Source of the DNA: a gamma proteobacterium HIMB55
GTDB taxonomy: Bacteria > Pseudomonadota > Gammaproteobacteria > Pseudomonadales > Halieaceae
DNA length: 64,000 nt
Assembly (NCBI GenBank): GCA_000227505.4
Contig: AGIF02000001.1
Coordinates: forward strand, 1,198,035 to 1,262,034
Direction: 5' to 3'
Shown here one piece after another: positions 52,367 to 61,531 of the stretch. Numbering within the stretch: the stretch's first letter is position 1; each line of letters begins with the position of its first letter. The translations under genes and the position numbers were made by a program. The notes beneath the pieces are model-generated. The model was not told where the DNA came from and ran no database searches. It saw nothing but the letters and a program-made list of their open reading frames with translations.

Positions 52367-55300
52367 TCAGAGCCCAATAGGGTCTCCCGCTGTCCAGGGA
52401 GCCCCGGCTTCTTGGAGCTCCGTTTTCAAAGCGGGAATCTCATTCTCTATCAACGCATTCAAACGATCTTTTGCCGGTTCAAAAGCGCCCCGCGCATACT
52501 CGACACTCTGACGATGGCTCGGTGTGGGTCCATAGCTTGAGTTGGATACCCCACGCATCGCATGTCCAAGCCAGGTTGTCACGCTTGTGGGGCCGTAACC
52601 TCCAATCCCCTCTTGCATGCTGTTACCAAAGATAACTTCTTCAATGTCGAACAAGGCAGCCTTGATTGCAGCGATCTTAGTGCCAGCACCCGGTACCGAC
52701 GTTTGCATACGGGACATCATAGTTCCTAGGTCCGCGAGTTCCTTTCGTGCTGCTTTGATTGCGTAGCGTGCCGCCTGAGACTGACCATACAGCTCACTGA
52801 GCTCGTTATTAAAGGCTTCCATCTCTGCAAGCGTCGCCCCCGTCAGAGACCCTTCGCGCAATTGATTAACCCCAAAGCTTACGGGACCAGCGAGACGTCT
52901 CTGTTCTCCCCCCTCGGTCACAACCAACTCGGCACTGTAAGTGCCGGGAACCACCATAAATCCAGAGGGCGAGTCGCCACGCCAATTCTTACCCGTTTGG
53001 ACCGGACCGAGATACGAACGCCGCAGATCCCATGCCACACGGTTTAGCCCCTTGCTATTACTCGCAGCGACACGACGCAACACAGTCCCGGATGCGTCAG
53101 AAACCACTAACTCAACCTTAGGTTTTGTCTCTCGTGCTTCGGCAGTGACAGTGTCCCAGCCTGGAAAGGTCACGGATTTACCCGCCTTCTTGGCCTTTTT
53201 CTCAGCCGCTTGGCGAACCTGCTTCTGAGTCTTGAAGCTGTCAGTCAGATAGTAGGTAAACACTGAGCCAAATGGAGGGTTCTCAGCAACGTAAAGAGAA
53301 TCGCCTTGCGAACCCTTAGGCCGGTAACCTAGTGGACGCTTTTGGAAATACCAATGCGCATCTCGCGGCTCGAACAATACAGCTTCCTGCTCGAAGGTAT
53401 CAGCATCCATCGTCCTAAGCGCAGTGTAATCATCGAGCACAAAGAAGCCACGACCGAAACTTGCGGCCACAAGATCGTTCTCTCGGCGCTGAATTTGAAT
53501 GTCGCGTACAGATATTGTCGGCATGCCACCCGCGAGCTTGTGCCAGGAATCGCCTGAATCGAGCGTTGCGAACACACCAAACTCGGTCGCGGCGAACATG
53601 AGCGATGCGCGCTCATGGTCTTGCACGAGTCTCCAAACAAGGTGCTTGTCTGGAATGCCGTCTGTAATCATTTTCCAACTACGGCCACGGTTTTTACTCA
53701 CTAACAAATACGGCGTGAAATCACCGTACTTGTGGTTATCCAAAGCAACGTAAACCGTGTCTTCATCGTGCAAGTCGGCACGTATGTCGTTCACAAAGGC
53801 GGTATCAGGAACACCGGGTAATGAGCCAACATTTACTGTCCGCCAGCTACCACCGTCATCTTGTGAGATATGAATCTGACCATCATCTGAACCGGCGTAA
53901 AGTAACCCGGCCTTGATTGGCGACTCAGCAAGCGACGTGATCGAGTTGTAATTCGACATGGCATACATGTCCCAAGGCGAATCCCAACTTTGAGTGTCTC
54001 CCATGATGGGCATTGCAAAGCGCTCTTCATTGCGCGTCAGGTCACCCGAGATAGCCGTCCAGCTGTCTCCGCGGTCTTCCGACTTCCATACACGCTGAGA
54101 CGCAAAGTAGAGTCGCGAAGGCTTATGTGGGCTGACCAGAATGGGCGCATCCCAGTTGTAGCGCTCTGGAGGTTCGCCCGGTCCCGCCTGAGGCTGGATA
54201 TAGACCGTCTCACCCGTGCGACGATCAATCCGCGTAAGGTTGCCCTGCTGAGACTGCGCGTAGACGATATCGGGATTGCCGGGCTCGGTTGCGGGCTGAT
54301 GACCATCACCACCTAGAATGACAAACCAATCTGCCGTTCGAATGCCACTGACGTTATCGGTTCGCGAGGGACCACCTTGTGTGTTGTTATCCTGAGTGCC
54401 GCCATAGATATTGTAGAAGGGCTTGGCGTCATCAAGTGCCAGCTTGTAGTACTGCGTGACAGGAAGATTTTGCATGTACCGCCAGGTAGCACCTAAGTCG
54501 AAGCTCTCGTAAACGCCACCATCGGTACCCATCATAATGTAATCAGGATCAGCTGGGTCAAACACAATCGCGTGCATATCGCCGTGCTGGTTGGGGTGCT
54601 CCATATACGTAAAGGTCTTGCCACCGTCGGTCGACTTTTGGACGGTTGGACCCACTAAGTAGAGCCAGTCGAAATGGTGCGGACTCGCAAAAATCTCCTG
54701 ATAGTAATGTGGCCCAGTACCACCACCAACGGCGTCCGCTCCCTTAGTCCAGCTTGCCCCTCGATCATCCGATCGCCAAACACCGCCTTCTCTGCGATTG
54801 AGCTCGATCGCTGCATAAACAACGTCGGGGTCCTGAGGAGAGATAGTCAGACCAATCTTGCCCATATTGCCCTTGGGAAGACCCGTCTCTAGACGCTGCC
54901 ATGTCTCTCCACCATCGGTCGACTTGTGGACACCGCTCTCGGGACCACCACCCATGTAGGCGGCGACGGTACGATGGTGCTGCCATGTGGCTGCGTAAAG
55001 AACGTCAGGATTAGAGGGATCCATAACGATATCGGTGACACCGGTCCACTCGCCGGCGCTCAATACGTTACGCCAAGTCTCGCCACCGTCGCTTGTCTTG
55101 TAGAGGCCGCGCTCACCGCCCGGGGTCCAAAGTGGTCCCTGCACTGCAGCCCAGACCACATCCGAATTATTGGGGTGTACCAAGATAGTGGAGATATGCT
55201 GAGACTCCTTAAGTCCCATGTTTTCCCACGTAGCGCCTCCATCATCGGAGCGGTAAATCCCGTCACCAAAGCCAACGTGGCGTCCGCCAACGTCCTCACC

Positions 55301-55630
55301 TGTACCAACCCAAACAGTATTAGGGTTGGAGGGGTCCACCGTGACGTTGCCGATGGAGTAGGAACTCTGCCCATCGAAGATCGGTGTCCAAGACACCCCT
55401 GCATTGTCAGTCTTCCAGACACCGCCTGAGCCTACCGCCACGTACCAGACGCTCGAGTCTTCAGGATCCCAATCGATGTCCGAAATGCGGCCCGACATGA
55501 ACGCCGGACCTATGTTCCGCCATTTGAGACCGCTTAAGTCCATCGTACCGTCGTCAGCGACAGCTGTGAAAGGTAGTGTAAGAGTGAGTGACAGTGCCGC
55601 AACAAGCGCTGTGTAAAGCCCCCTAGCCAT
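52367..55630 (-). CDS. Large exported BNR / Asp-box repeat propeller protein
   Basis: This 1087-residue protein has a signal peptide (LYTALVAALSLTLTLPFTAV). It carries many Asp-box repeats (S-x-D-x-G-x-x-W), for example SDDGGATWENMG, STDGGETWQRLE and SEDRGDSWTAIS, typical of sialidase-like or VPS10-type propellers, followed by a helical C-terminal third of about 300 residues rich in Ala/Lys. The ATG at 55630 has GGGAG seven bases upstream. Such proteins are common in marine bacteria, without known reaction. It faces the TonB receptor. Confidence 0.8.
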   Translation of the reverse strand: MARGLYTALVAALSLTLTLPFTAVADDGTMDLSGLKWRNIGPAFMSGRISDIDWDPEDSSVWYVAVGSGGVWKTDNAGVSWTPIFDGQSSYSIGNVTVDPSNPNTVWVGTGEDVGGRHVGFGDGIYRSDDGGATWENMGLKESQHISTILVHPNNSDVVWAAVQGPLWTPGGERGLYKTSDGGETWRNVLSAGEWTGVTDIVMDPSNPDVLYAATWQHHRTVAAYMGGGPESGVHKSTDGGETWQRLETGLPKGNMGKIGLTISPQDPDVVYAAIELNRREGGVWRSDDRGASWTKGADAVGGGTGPHYYQEIFASPHHFDWLYLVGPTVQKSTDGGKTFTYMEHPNQHGDMHAIVFDPADPDYIMMGTDGGVYESFDLGATWRYMQNLPVTQYYKLALDDAKPFYNIYGGTQDNNTQGGPSRTDNVSGIRTADWFVILGGDGHQPATEPGNPDIVYAQSQQGNLTRIDRRTGETVYIQPQAGPGEPPERYNWDAPILVSPHKPSRLYFASQRVWKSEDRGDSWTAISGDLTRNEERFAMPIMGDTQSWDSPWDMYAMSNYNSITSLAESPIKAGLLYAGSDDGQIHISQDDGGSWRTVNVGSLPGVPDTAFVNDIRADLHDEDTVYVALDNHKYGDFTPYLLVSKNRGRSWKMITDGIPDKHLVWRLVQDHERASLMFAATEFGVFATLDSGDSWHKLAGGMPTISVRDIQIQRRENDLVAASFGRGFFVLDDYTALRTMDADTFEQEAVLFEPRDAHWYFQKRPLGYRPKGSQGDSLYVAENPPFGSVFTYYLTDSFKTQKQVRQAAEKKAKKAGKSVTFPGWDTVTAEARETKPKVELVVSDASGTVLRRVAASNSKGLNRVAWDLRRSYLGPVQTGKNWRGDSPSGFMVVPGTYSAELVVTEGGEQRRLAGPVSFGVNQLREGSLTGATLAEMEAFNNELSELYGQSQAARYAIKAARKELADLGTMMSRMQTSVPGAGTKIAAIKAALFDIEEVIFGNSMQEGIGGYGPTSVTTWLGHAMRGVSNSSYGPTPSHRQSVEYARGAFEPAKDRLNALIENEIPALKTELQEAGAPWTAGDPIGL

Positions 55631-55803
55631 GAGTATGCTCCCATTCCTGTAATGCTCTGAGGTTAGCACTCCTTGCTGTCAGCTGGCACTTTTTCCAAAC
55701 ACAGATGAGCTGTTTTCCCGCGTAGCCCCCTTGCAAAGATCAAACTGTGAGACCATGTCCAGATAGAAGCGGTTTGAGTGGTTACTTCGAGGGAGGGTTT
55801 TAA

Positions 55804-55902
55804 ATGCATAAGGCAGCCAGAATTCTCCTAAATCTGATGCGACTGGATGTCGCATTAGGCCTAGCCCTCTTTGCTTGGGTCCTCTGGCTTGAGTTTGGGT
55901 AA
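55804..55902 (+). CDS. 32-residue membrane micro-protein, first of an overlapping pair
   Basis: The frame starts MHKAARILLNLMRLDVALGL and continues to a Trp-rich hydrophobic end (LFAWVLWLEFG). GAGGGAGGG lies before the ATG. The stop overlaps the next start (TAATG), which is typical of a real operon. One membrane helix. No family recognised. Confidence 0.55.
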   Translation: MHKAARILLNLMRLDVALGLALFAWVLWLEFG

Positions 55903-56024
55903 TGACGGGAGTTGGCGTCGCACTGGGTGCAGTTGGTTTTGTTATGACTGGCGAACCGTTATGGATTGCCGCGGGAGCAGCGGCAGGCGCGACGCTCGAG
56001 TGGTTGCAACGCTCAAAGAGTTAA
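55902..56024 (+). CDS. 40-residue membrane micro-protein, second of an overlapping pair
   Basis: The frame starts MTGVGVALGAVGFVMTGEPL and continues through an Ala/Gly-rich helix (WIAAGAAAGATLEW) to a basic end (QRSKS). It overlaps the previous micro-gene stop by one base. Two Gly-rich hydrophobic segments suggest membrane packing. No family recognised. Confidence 0.5.
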   Translation: MTGVGVALGAVGFVMTGEPLWIAAGAAAGATLEWLQRSKS

Positions 56025-56070
56025 GCCAACTGCTACATCAGCAGCATCGTTTCAGATCAGAGCATTGATC

Positions 56071-58524
56071 CTAAGCCTTCACACGCCCACTTTTGGAATC
56101 ATAAAAAGGCGCTAAAGAAGCCTCAGCCGCGTATCGCACGCCTGCAACTTCGATCTCGTATTTGCCTTCTTTAATAAATTCGGGTGTCACGCCGCCCGGA
56201 TTATTGACGTAGCCCATGCCTAGTGCTCGGCCTACGGTATGCCCATACATTCCCGATGTAAGGTACCCGACTTGTTTGCCGTCTCGCCAAATAGGTTCGT
56301 TGTGGTGAAGCAACAGTTCCGGGTTGTTGAGTGCGAACTGCACTAATCGCTTCTCTACTCCGGACTCACGTTGTGCGAGCAGAGCGTCTCGACCGATGAA
56401 GCCCCCGGGCTTATCCCATGCAACCACAAAGCTCAAACCTGCCTCGAGCGGTGTCTCCTCGTCGGTTATGTCGTGTCCCCAGTGCCGGTACCCTTTCTCC
56501 AGCCTCAGTGAATTCATCGCGTGGAATCCGGCATGCACGAGATCAGGTCGGATTGAAAGAAGGCGATCGTAAACATGACGCGCGAAGTCGGTCGGCACGT
56601 ACAGCTCCCATCCCAATTCACCAACGTAGGTGATTCGAGAAGCCCGAATGCGTGTATAGCCGATCTCAATTTCACGGGAGGTGCCAAATGGGAAAAGCTC
56701 ATTAGAGAGACATTCACCACTGACTTCTTCCAAGAGCGCCCTAGAATTCGGGCCCATAATCCCAATCACCGAGTATGCTGAAGTCATATCTGTGACCGTG
56801 GCGTGGGCATCCGACGGAATATTTGCTCTGAGCCAGCTCAAATCACGCACTTGTGTTGCTGGTGTAGAGACGATCAAAAACTCATCGTGGCTCAGTCGTG
56901 TAACTGTCAGATCCGCCTCGATACCGCCTCGCTCATTCAGCCACTGGGTATAAACAATCTTACCTATGGACACTGCCACGTTGTTTGCGCAGATCCGACT
57001 TAGCACGCGCTCGGCATCAGATCCCTGCACTAAAAACTGCGTGAAAGAACTCTGATCGAAAAGCGCTACATCTTCGCGGACCGCTTTATGTTCAGCAGCC
57101 GAATACGCAAACCAGTTTTGTCGTCCGTAACTGTATTCGTAGCTAGGCTCGACACCCTGGGGCGCAAACCAGTTCGGACGCTCCCACCCTGCTAGCTCAC
57201 CAAAGCAGGCATTCTTAGTGACAAGACGCTCATGCAGCGGTGATTTTCGAACTTGCCGCGCTGTTTCGAACTGCCGAAACGGCCAATGCATCGCAAACAA
57301 AAGCCCAAGCCCCTCTTTCGTTCGGTCGTGGAGATAGCTGGCGGTGTTTTGGAACGGCAGGTTTCGCCGCAGATCGACATCCCACAAATCCATTGGTGGA
57401 TGACCATCAACAATCCAATCAGCTAGAACCTTGCCTGCGCCACCTGCAGACTGAATACCAATCGAATTAAACCCTGCGGCCACGAAGAAGTTTTTGAGAT
57501 TGGGCGCTTCCCCCAGGTGATAGCGATCGTCTGGCGTAAAACTCTCGGGACCGTTAAAAAAGAGCTGAATACCCGTCTCTGACAAACTGGGGACACGTTT
57601 TAATGCCATCTCCAAAATCGGCTCGAAGTGCTCCCAATCATCGGGCAATTGATCGAAGCAAAAGTCCTCTGGAATACCCCCCATCCCCCATGGCTTTGCA
57701 ATCGGCTCGAAGCATCCCAGCAATAACTTTCCAGCATCTTCCTTGTAGTAAGCGCAGCCATCTGGATCACGAAGCACTGGCGTATCAGAAGTCATCCCCT
57801 CCATGGGTTCAGTGACAATATAGAAGTGCTCGGCACCATGAAGCGGTACATCGACACCCGCCATGGCACCAATGTCTCTCGCCCATAGACCGCCACAATT
57901 CACCACGAATTCAGCGCTGACATCACCTCGGTCAGTTCGTACGCCTACAGCCCGCCCATCCTCAACCTCGACACCCCTTACTGTTACGCCCTCAAAAATT
58001 TGGGCACCACCCATTTTTGCGCCTCTAGCCAGCGCCTGAGTGGTATCGATCGGGTTAGTTTGACCGTCTCTGGGGAGATGCACTGCACCCACGACATCAT
58101 CAACATTGAGCATTGGCCAAAGCTCCAGTGCCCGCTCAGGTGAAATGACATCAACGTCAAGGCCGAAACACCTCGCCATTGAAGCGCCCCGTTTTAGCTC
58201 CTCAAACCGCTCCTGATTCGTCGCGATGCTTAGCGATCCACGCTGCTGATAGCCGGTCGCCTGCCCGGTCTCTATTTCCAGATTTTCATAAAGCCCGGTG
58301 GTGTATTGCGCGAGTCGTGTAAGGTTTTGCGTTGCTCGAAGCTGTGCCACCAGTCCCGCTGCATGCCACGTGGTGCCGCAGGTTAATTGCTTGCGTTCAA
58401 GTAAAATAACGTCACTAAAGCCACGCTTTGTTAGATGGTAAGCAACGCTACAGCCAATGATGCCACCGCCAATGATGACAACCTGCGCGTGTGTGGGAAG
58501 TTTTTGCGTTGATCCTTGCGTCAC
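56071..58524 (-). CDS. Dimethylglycine dehydrogenase-like FAD/GcvT fusion enzyme
   Basis: This 817-residue flavoprotein demethylates dimethylglycine or a related N-methyl compound and transfers the C1 unit to tetrahydrofolate. The FAD domain begins VVIIGGGIIGCSVAYHLTKRG and has CGTTWHAAGLVAQLR, with the His that carries FAD. The C-terminal half is GcvT-like (DQSSFTQFLVQGSDA, then EIGYTRIRASRITYVGELGW). Start GTG at 58524 has AAGGG seven bases upstream. Its substrate could also be sarcosine. It lies 7 kb from soxBDAG. Confidence 0.9.
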   Translation of the reverse strand: MTQGSTQKLPTHAQVVIIGGGIIGCSVAYHLTKRGFSDVILLERKQLTCGTTWHAAGLVAQLRATQNLTRLAQYTTGLYENLEIETGQATGYQQRGSLSIATNQERFEELKRGASMARCFGLDVDVISPERALELWPMLNVDDVVGAVHLPRDGQTNPIDTTQALARGAKMGGAQIFEGVTVRGVEVEDGRAVGVRTDRGDVSAEFVVNCGGLWARDIGAMAGVDVPLHGAEHFYIVTEPMEGMTSDTPVLRDPDGCAYYKEDAGKLLLGCFEPIAKPWGMGGIPEDFCFDQLPDDWEHFEPILEMALKRVPSLSETGIQLFFNGPESFTPDDRYHLGEAPNLKNFFVAAGFNSIGIQSAGGAGKVLADWIVDGHPPMDLWDVDLRRNLPFQNTASYLHDRTKEGLGLLFAMHWPFRQFETARQVRKSPLHERLVTKNACFGELAGWERPNWFAPQGVEPSYEYSYGRQNWFAYSAAEHKAVREDVALFDQSSFTQFLVQGSDAERVLSRICANNVAVSIGKIVYTQWLNERGGIEADLTVTRLSHDEFLIVSTPATQVRDLSWLRANIPSDAHATVTDMTSAYSVIGIMGPNSRALLEEVSGECLSNELFPFGTSREIEIGYTRIRASRITYVGELGWELYVPTDFARHVYDRLLSIRPDLVHAGFHAMNSLRLEKGYRHWGHDITDEETPLEAGLSFVVAWDKPGGFIGRDALLAQRESGVEKRLVQFALNNPELLLHHNEPIWRDGKQVGYLTSGMYGHTVGRALGMGYVNNPGGVTPEFIKEGKYEIEVAGVRYAAEASLAPFYDSKSGRVKA

Positions 58525-58662
58525 AAAGAATCCCTTCGACAGTTATTTGCAAACGCTGATTTAGCGTAATCAATGCTTAAAAGCTCGGTCTGCAAGAAGT
58601 TAACCAGTTAAGAAAACCTTACGCCACCTCGAATTAATGACGCGAATCACGAGGGTGTAGGC

Positions 58663-58715
58663 AAAAAAGGGCCCTTCTGGGTCCATTTCAAATTTTGGCG
58701 GAGAAGGAGGGATTC
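58663..58715 (-). repeat. Partial copy of tRNA-Ser 3' end and terminator
   Basis: The 26 bases at 58690-58715 are identical to those at 58876-58901, the tail of tRNA-Ser including the CCA triplet. The adjoining terminator-like GGACCC/GGGCCC hairpin with T6 (one mismatch) is also repeated from 58849-58871. It is a duplicated tRNA tail 186 bp from the intact gene. Confidence 0.85.
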
Positions 58716-58719
58716 ATTC

Positions 58720-58742
58720 GAGCGGCGCTGCCTTCGCCGCTC
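58720..58742. repeat. Perfect 8-bp hairpin between the tRNA-Ser tails
   Basis: GAGCGGCG pairs with CGCCGCTC around a seven-base loop. The stem lies in the spacer between the two tRNA-Ser tail copies. Confidence 0.75.
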
Positions 58743-58780
58743 TCACCCCTCCGGGGCGCTCCGCCTAGCGGCTCCGCGTG

Positions 58781-58805
58781 CAAACTCTGCCGCTGGCAGA
58801 GTTTG
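58781..58805. repeat. Perfect 11-bp hairpin between the tRNA-Ser tails
   Basis: CAAACTCTGCC and GGCAGAGTTTG are exact inverse complements with a three-base GCT spacer. It could be a transcript-stabilising or REP-like element. Confidence 0.8.
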
Positions 58806-58848
58806 TCGAACCAGAGGATTCGTCCACACCGCCTACCCCTACAAAATC

Positions 58849-58871
58849 AAAAAAGGGCCCGTCTGGGCCCT
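58849..58871 (-). terminator. Terminator of tRNA-Ser
   Basis: On the reverse strand, GGGCCC-AGAC-GGGCCC is followed by six T. It lies 12 bases past the CCA end of tRNA-Ser and is a strong rho-independent terminator. Confidence 0.85.
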
Positions 58872-58881
58872 CTTTAAATTT

Positions 58882-58969
58882 TGGCGGAGAAGGAGGGATT
58901 CGAACCCTCGATACGTTGCCGTATACACACTTTCCAGGCGTGCGCCTTCGACCACTCGGCCACCTCTCC
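58882..58969 (-). tRNA. tRNA-Ser (anticodon GGA)
   Basis: The reverse strand folds with acceptor GGAGAGG against CTTCTCC, a D arm GTGGCCGAGTGGTCG, an anticodon loop CTGGAAA with anticodon GGA, a long variable arm (GTGTATACGGCAAC type) and a T arm GGGTTCGAATCCC. CCA is encoded. Length 88 is normal for serine tRNA. Its 3' end and terminator recur at 58663-58715. Confidence 0.97.
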
Positions 58970-59039
58970 GTGGCGGCGGAGTCTAGCACAGGGCTTGGCG
59001 CTACGGGGTAATACTGGGGTCAAATGGATTTAAAAAACC

Positions 59040-59429
59040 TCAAGCAACCAATAAAAATGCGCTGACCAAGATCGTGCCGAGAGTGCCTAACATTGATAGT
59101 GGCCGAAGAATCATGGGCAGGCTTCTTGTCGTGATCATCAGGTAGTGCACAACGCGTGAAACCAGTAACACACCACCTAAAGAGTACATTGCTGTATCGG
59201 ACAGACCGTTAAGGTCATTTAACAAAAGCAATACCAGCGCAATTGGAACCTGCTCGATAAAGTTTCCGTGCCCTCTTATGCGATTCAATAGCTCTTTATC
59301 GCCGCCATCGCCTAGGCTGATATTGTTCGAGAAGCGGTAGCCGCCAACGCGAAGCGTAAAGATAACGTGAAGTACAGCAAACACAGCCGTAATCGACATG
59401 GTTGGCTCGAGATTAAGCAACGTTGACAT
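59040..59429 (-). CDS. MAPEG family membrane protein
   Basis: This 129-residue membrane protein of the MAPEG family (glutathione-transferase-like eicosanoid enzymes and relatives) has four helices and the signature RIRGHGNFIEQVPIALVLL, with FTLRVGGYRFSNNISLGDGG before it and SRVVHYLMITTRS after. GGAGTATTTTC precedes the ATG. Bacterial substrates are unknown. Confidence 0.9.
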   Translation of the reverse strand: MSTLLNLEPTMSITAVFAVLHVIFTLRVGGYRFSNNISLGDGGDKELLNRIRGHGNFIEQVPIALVLLLLNDLNGLSDTAMYSLGGVLLVSRVVHYLMITTRSLPMILRPLSMLGTLGTILVSAFLLVA

Positions 59430-59531
59430 GAAAATACTCCAATGAATGAGTAGGCGCGGGCCCTAGACCAAAGCCCGCAAATTACACAAAAAAATAGAAG
59501 GTGAGTTGGTTGAGCCTTGGGGCTATCCGCA

Positions 59532-61439
59532 CTACGCGGCTTCTGCCGCCTTCTGACCGGGTAAGGCCACGCCACCGCTCGTGAGGTAGCTGCCCAAAGG
59601 CTTGTTACCCAGTGCCTCGGATGCTCCCTTCCCGCCATCCCAGGCCATCTCGCCCGAGATATAAACGCTATCCACAATACCTTCAGGTCGATTAACCATC
59701 TGCTCGTGCTCAAAAATCTCACGATGCACCAGAACACGCGTCTGATCCGGCTCCCAACCATCCAATGCTTGATGGTTTATCAAAACCATATCCGCACGCG
59801 CACCTATTGCGAGACTGCCAGCATCAAGGCCAAACGTTTCCGCTGGGTCTTTGGTAAGACGCTTAACCACCTTGGCTACCGTGTCATCGCCATGTTCCTT
59901 CGCCAATTTCAAGGACATAAGATTGCTATCGAAGAACGCCATGTTAGTAATGTGCGCACCCGAATCATTAAATCCAGGCAAAGTGTTTTCATGGAGCAGG
60001 AATTCGAGAGTCGAGCGATTGCCCGCGTTTGCGACGTCAGCGTAGAACCGGAAGCTTTTGTCGTAAGTGCGGAGCATATGCAATGCAAAGTCTGCATCGT
60101 CTCGGAGTTCGCCTTCTATCTTCTCGAAGGCTTCTCGCTCTGAGTCAGAGCGTACGGCAGTCTCGTCGCCTCCCTTAAACTTCTGCGCGCGCGTCATCAC
60201 ATCGGCAAAACTTTCGCCGTCCCAATCGGCACAAGGTGCGCCATCAAAAATGAGCTTTTCTGGTTCACGAATCACCAAACTATCGGGCAGCCCTCTCGCT
60301 GCCTTCCAGCTTGCAAAGTCATCACCTGTGCGTCCGTGACGCCATTCTTTGCGGAAGCGCTCAACCCACTCAGGATCGTGCATCAAACGCTGACGGCCCT
60401 CGTAGTCATCGTATTCGAGCGCAATGAGCTCAGCCGTAGAGGTTAGCTCCTCAAATAACGGGCTGACGATACCGTCAGACCAAACTCGAAAATTCGTGCC
60501 CAGCGCCTGGAAATGCAGACGTCCGTCCATGAGCTTGCTGTTAAGCAGCTTGGCCACACCAAGAAACAGCTTTGAGGAATTCGGCGCGGCGGTCATCTCC
60601 ATGGCAGACAACGCCGATGTCTTGAGGGGCTTGCCGAAAAGACGACCGCTGGTGAGCGTAAAGTAGAACAGCGCTTTTAGACGGTTCTCAATGATCGGGG
60701 TGGTTTGCCAAACCCGATCATATTTTCGAACCACTTTTAAGAGCCGTCGCAACTCACTGAAAGAAGCAAACTGGGTAGGTATACGCTTGTCTGTATGCGG
60801 GTCATTGGACAGATAGTGGAACGGTAGCCCGTCAGTGCTCAACCCGAGATAACCCATCTGCATGGCGCCCTCGAGTATCTGCTCCATTTTTTGAAGCTCG
60901 TTCTCGGTGGGTGCGCGACTAATACTGGCGTCGAGTCCCATGACCTCAATGCGCAGCATCGAGTGCGGAACGAACGCCGCAATGTTCGGACCTAAATTGA
61001 GATTTTCAAAGTGCGCTAAGTAATCCTCAGGATTATTCCAGGTCATCGCCTTGGCACACTTCCTTAAGACCGCTTTCGGTATGTTCTCGACGCGAGTGAA
61101 GCAATCTACGATCGGCTCCTGCCCATTTGTCTCCTGGGGGCCAAAACACGTACCCAAGCTACAGTTACCCACCAAAACAGTCGTCGTGCCGTGTCGCACT
61201 ACTTCGTCAAGCGCAGGCGCCACCTCTACTTCCAAATCAAGGTGCGTGTGAATATCGAGCATGCCTGGAATCAGCCACTTGCCGGATGCCTCGACACAGT
61301 GTGTAGCTTCAGATTTTGGAAGGCTTGCTCCTCGAGCGGCAACTACGCCATTAGCAATTGCGATGTCCTCAACACGACCCGGCGTCCCCTCGCCGTCGTA
61401 GACTTTTGCACCCGTGATTAAAAGATCCCACTGCGCCAT
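59532..61439 (-). CDS. N-acyl-D-amino-acid deacylase-like amidohydrolase
   Basis: This 635-residue protein resembles the D-aminoacylase branch of amidohydrolases. It has LIPGMLDIHTHLDLEVEV (HxH), VGNCSLGTCFG with a metal Cys, LSTDGLPFHYL, and FNDSGAHITNMAFFD with a catalytic Asp. ARADMVLINHQ and GEMAWDGGKG close the beta-sandwich domain. AAGGGCAGGGTAACC precedes the ATG. It may hydrolyse N-acyl-D-amino acids or dihydro-pyrimidine-like substrates. A lone gene. Confidence 0.87.
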   Translation of the reverse strand: MAQWDLLITGAKVYDGEGTPGRVEDIAIANGVVAARGASLPKSEATHCVEASGKWLIPGMLDIHTHLDLEVEVAPALDEVVRHGTTTVLVGNCSLGTCFGPQETNGQEPIVDCFTRVENIPKAVLRKCAKAMTWNNPEDYLAHFENLNLGPNIAAFVPHSMLRIEVMGLDASISRAPTENELQKMEQILEGAMQMGYLGLSTDGLPFHYLSNDPHTDKRIPTQFASFSELRRLLKVVRKYDRVWQTTPIIENRLKALFYFTLTSGRLFGKPLKTSALSAMEMTAAPNSSKLFLGVAKLLNSKLMDGRLHFQALGTNFRVWSDGIVSPLFEELTSTAELIALEYDDYEGRQRLMHDPEWVERFRKEWRHGRTGDDFASWKAARGLPDSLVIREPEKLIFDGAPCADWDGESFADVMTRAQKFKGGDETAVRSDSEREAFEKIEGELRDDADFALHMLRTYDKSFRFYADVANAGNRSTLEFLLHENTLPGFNDSGAHITNMAFFDSNLMSLKLAKEHGDDTVAKVVKRLTKDPAETFGLDAGSLAIGARADMVLINHQALDGWEPDQTRVLVHREIFEHEQMVNRPEGIVDSVYISGEMAWDGGKGASEALGNKPLGSYLTSGGVALPGQKAAEAA

Positions 61440-61531
61440 GGTTACCCTGCCCTTTACGTAATTGTTATGAGGGAAATATAACGCTTTTTAAGCCCGCTTG
61501 ATAAGGCTGCAGCGGCACTGACCGCGCCAAT

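Noticed and set aside
58695-58877. 60-codon frame between the tRNA-Ser tails
   Set aside because: It runs through hairpins and the terminator; its composition is not protein-like.
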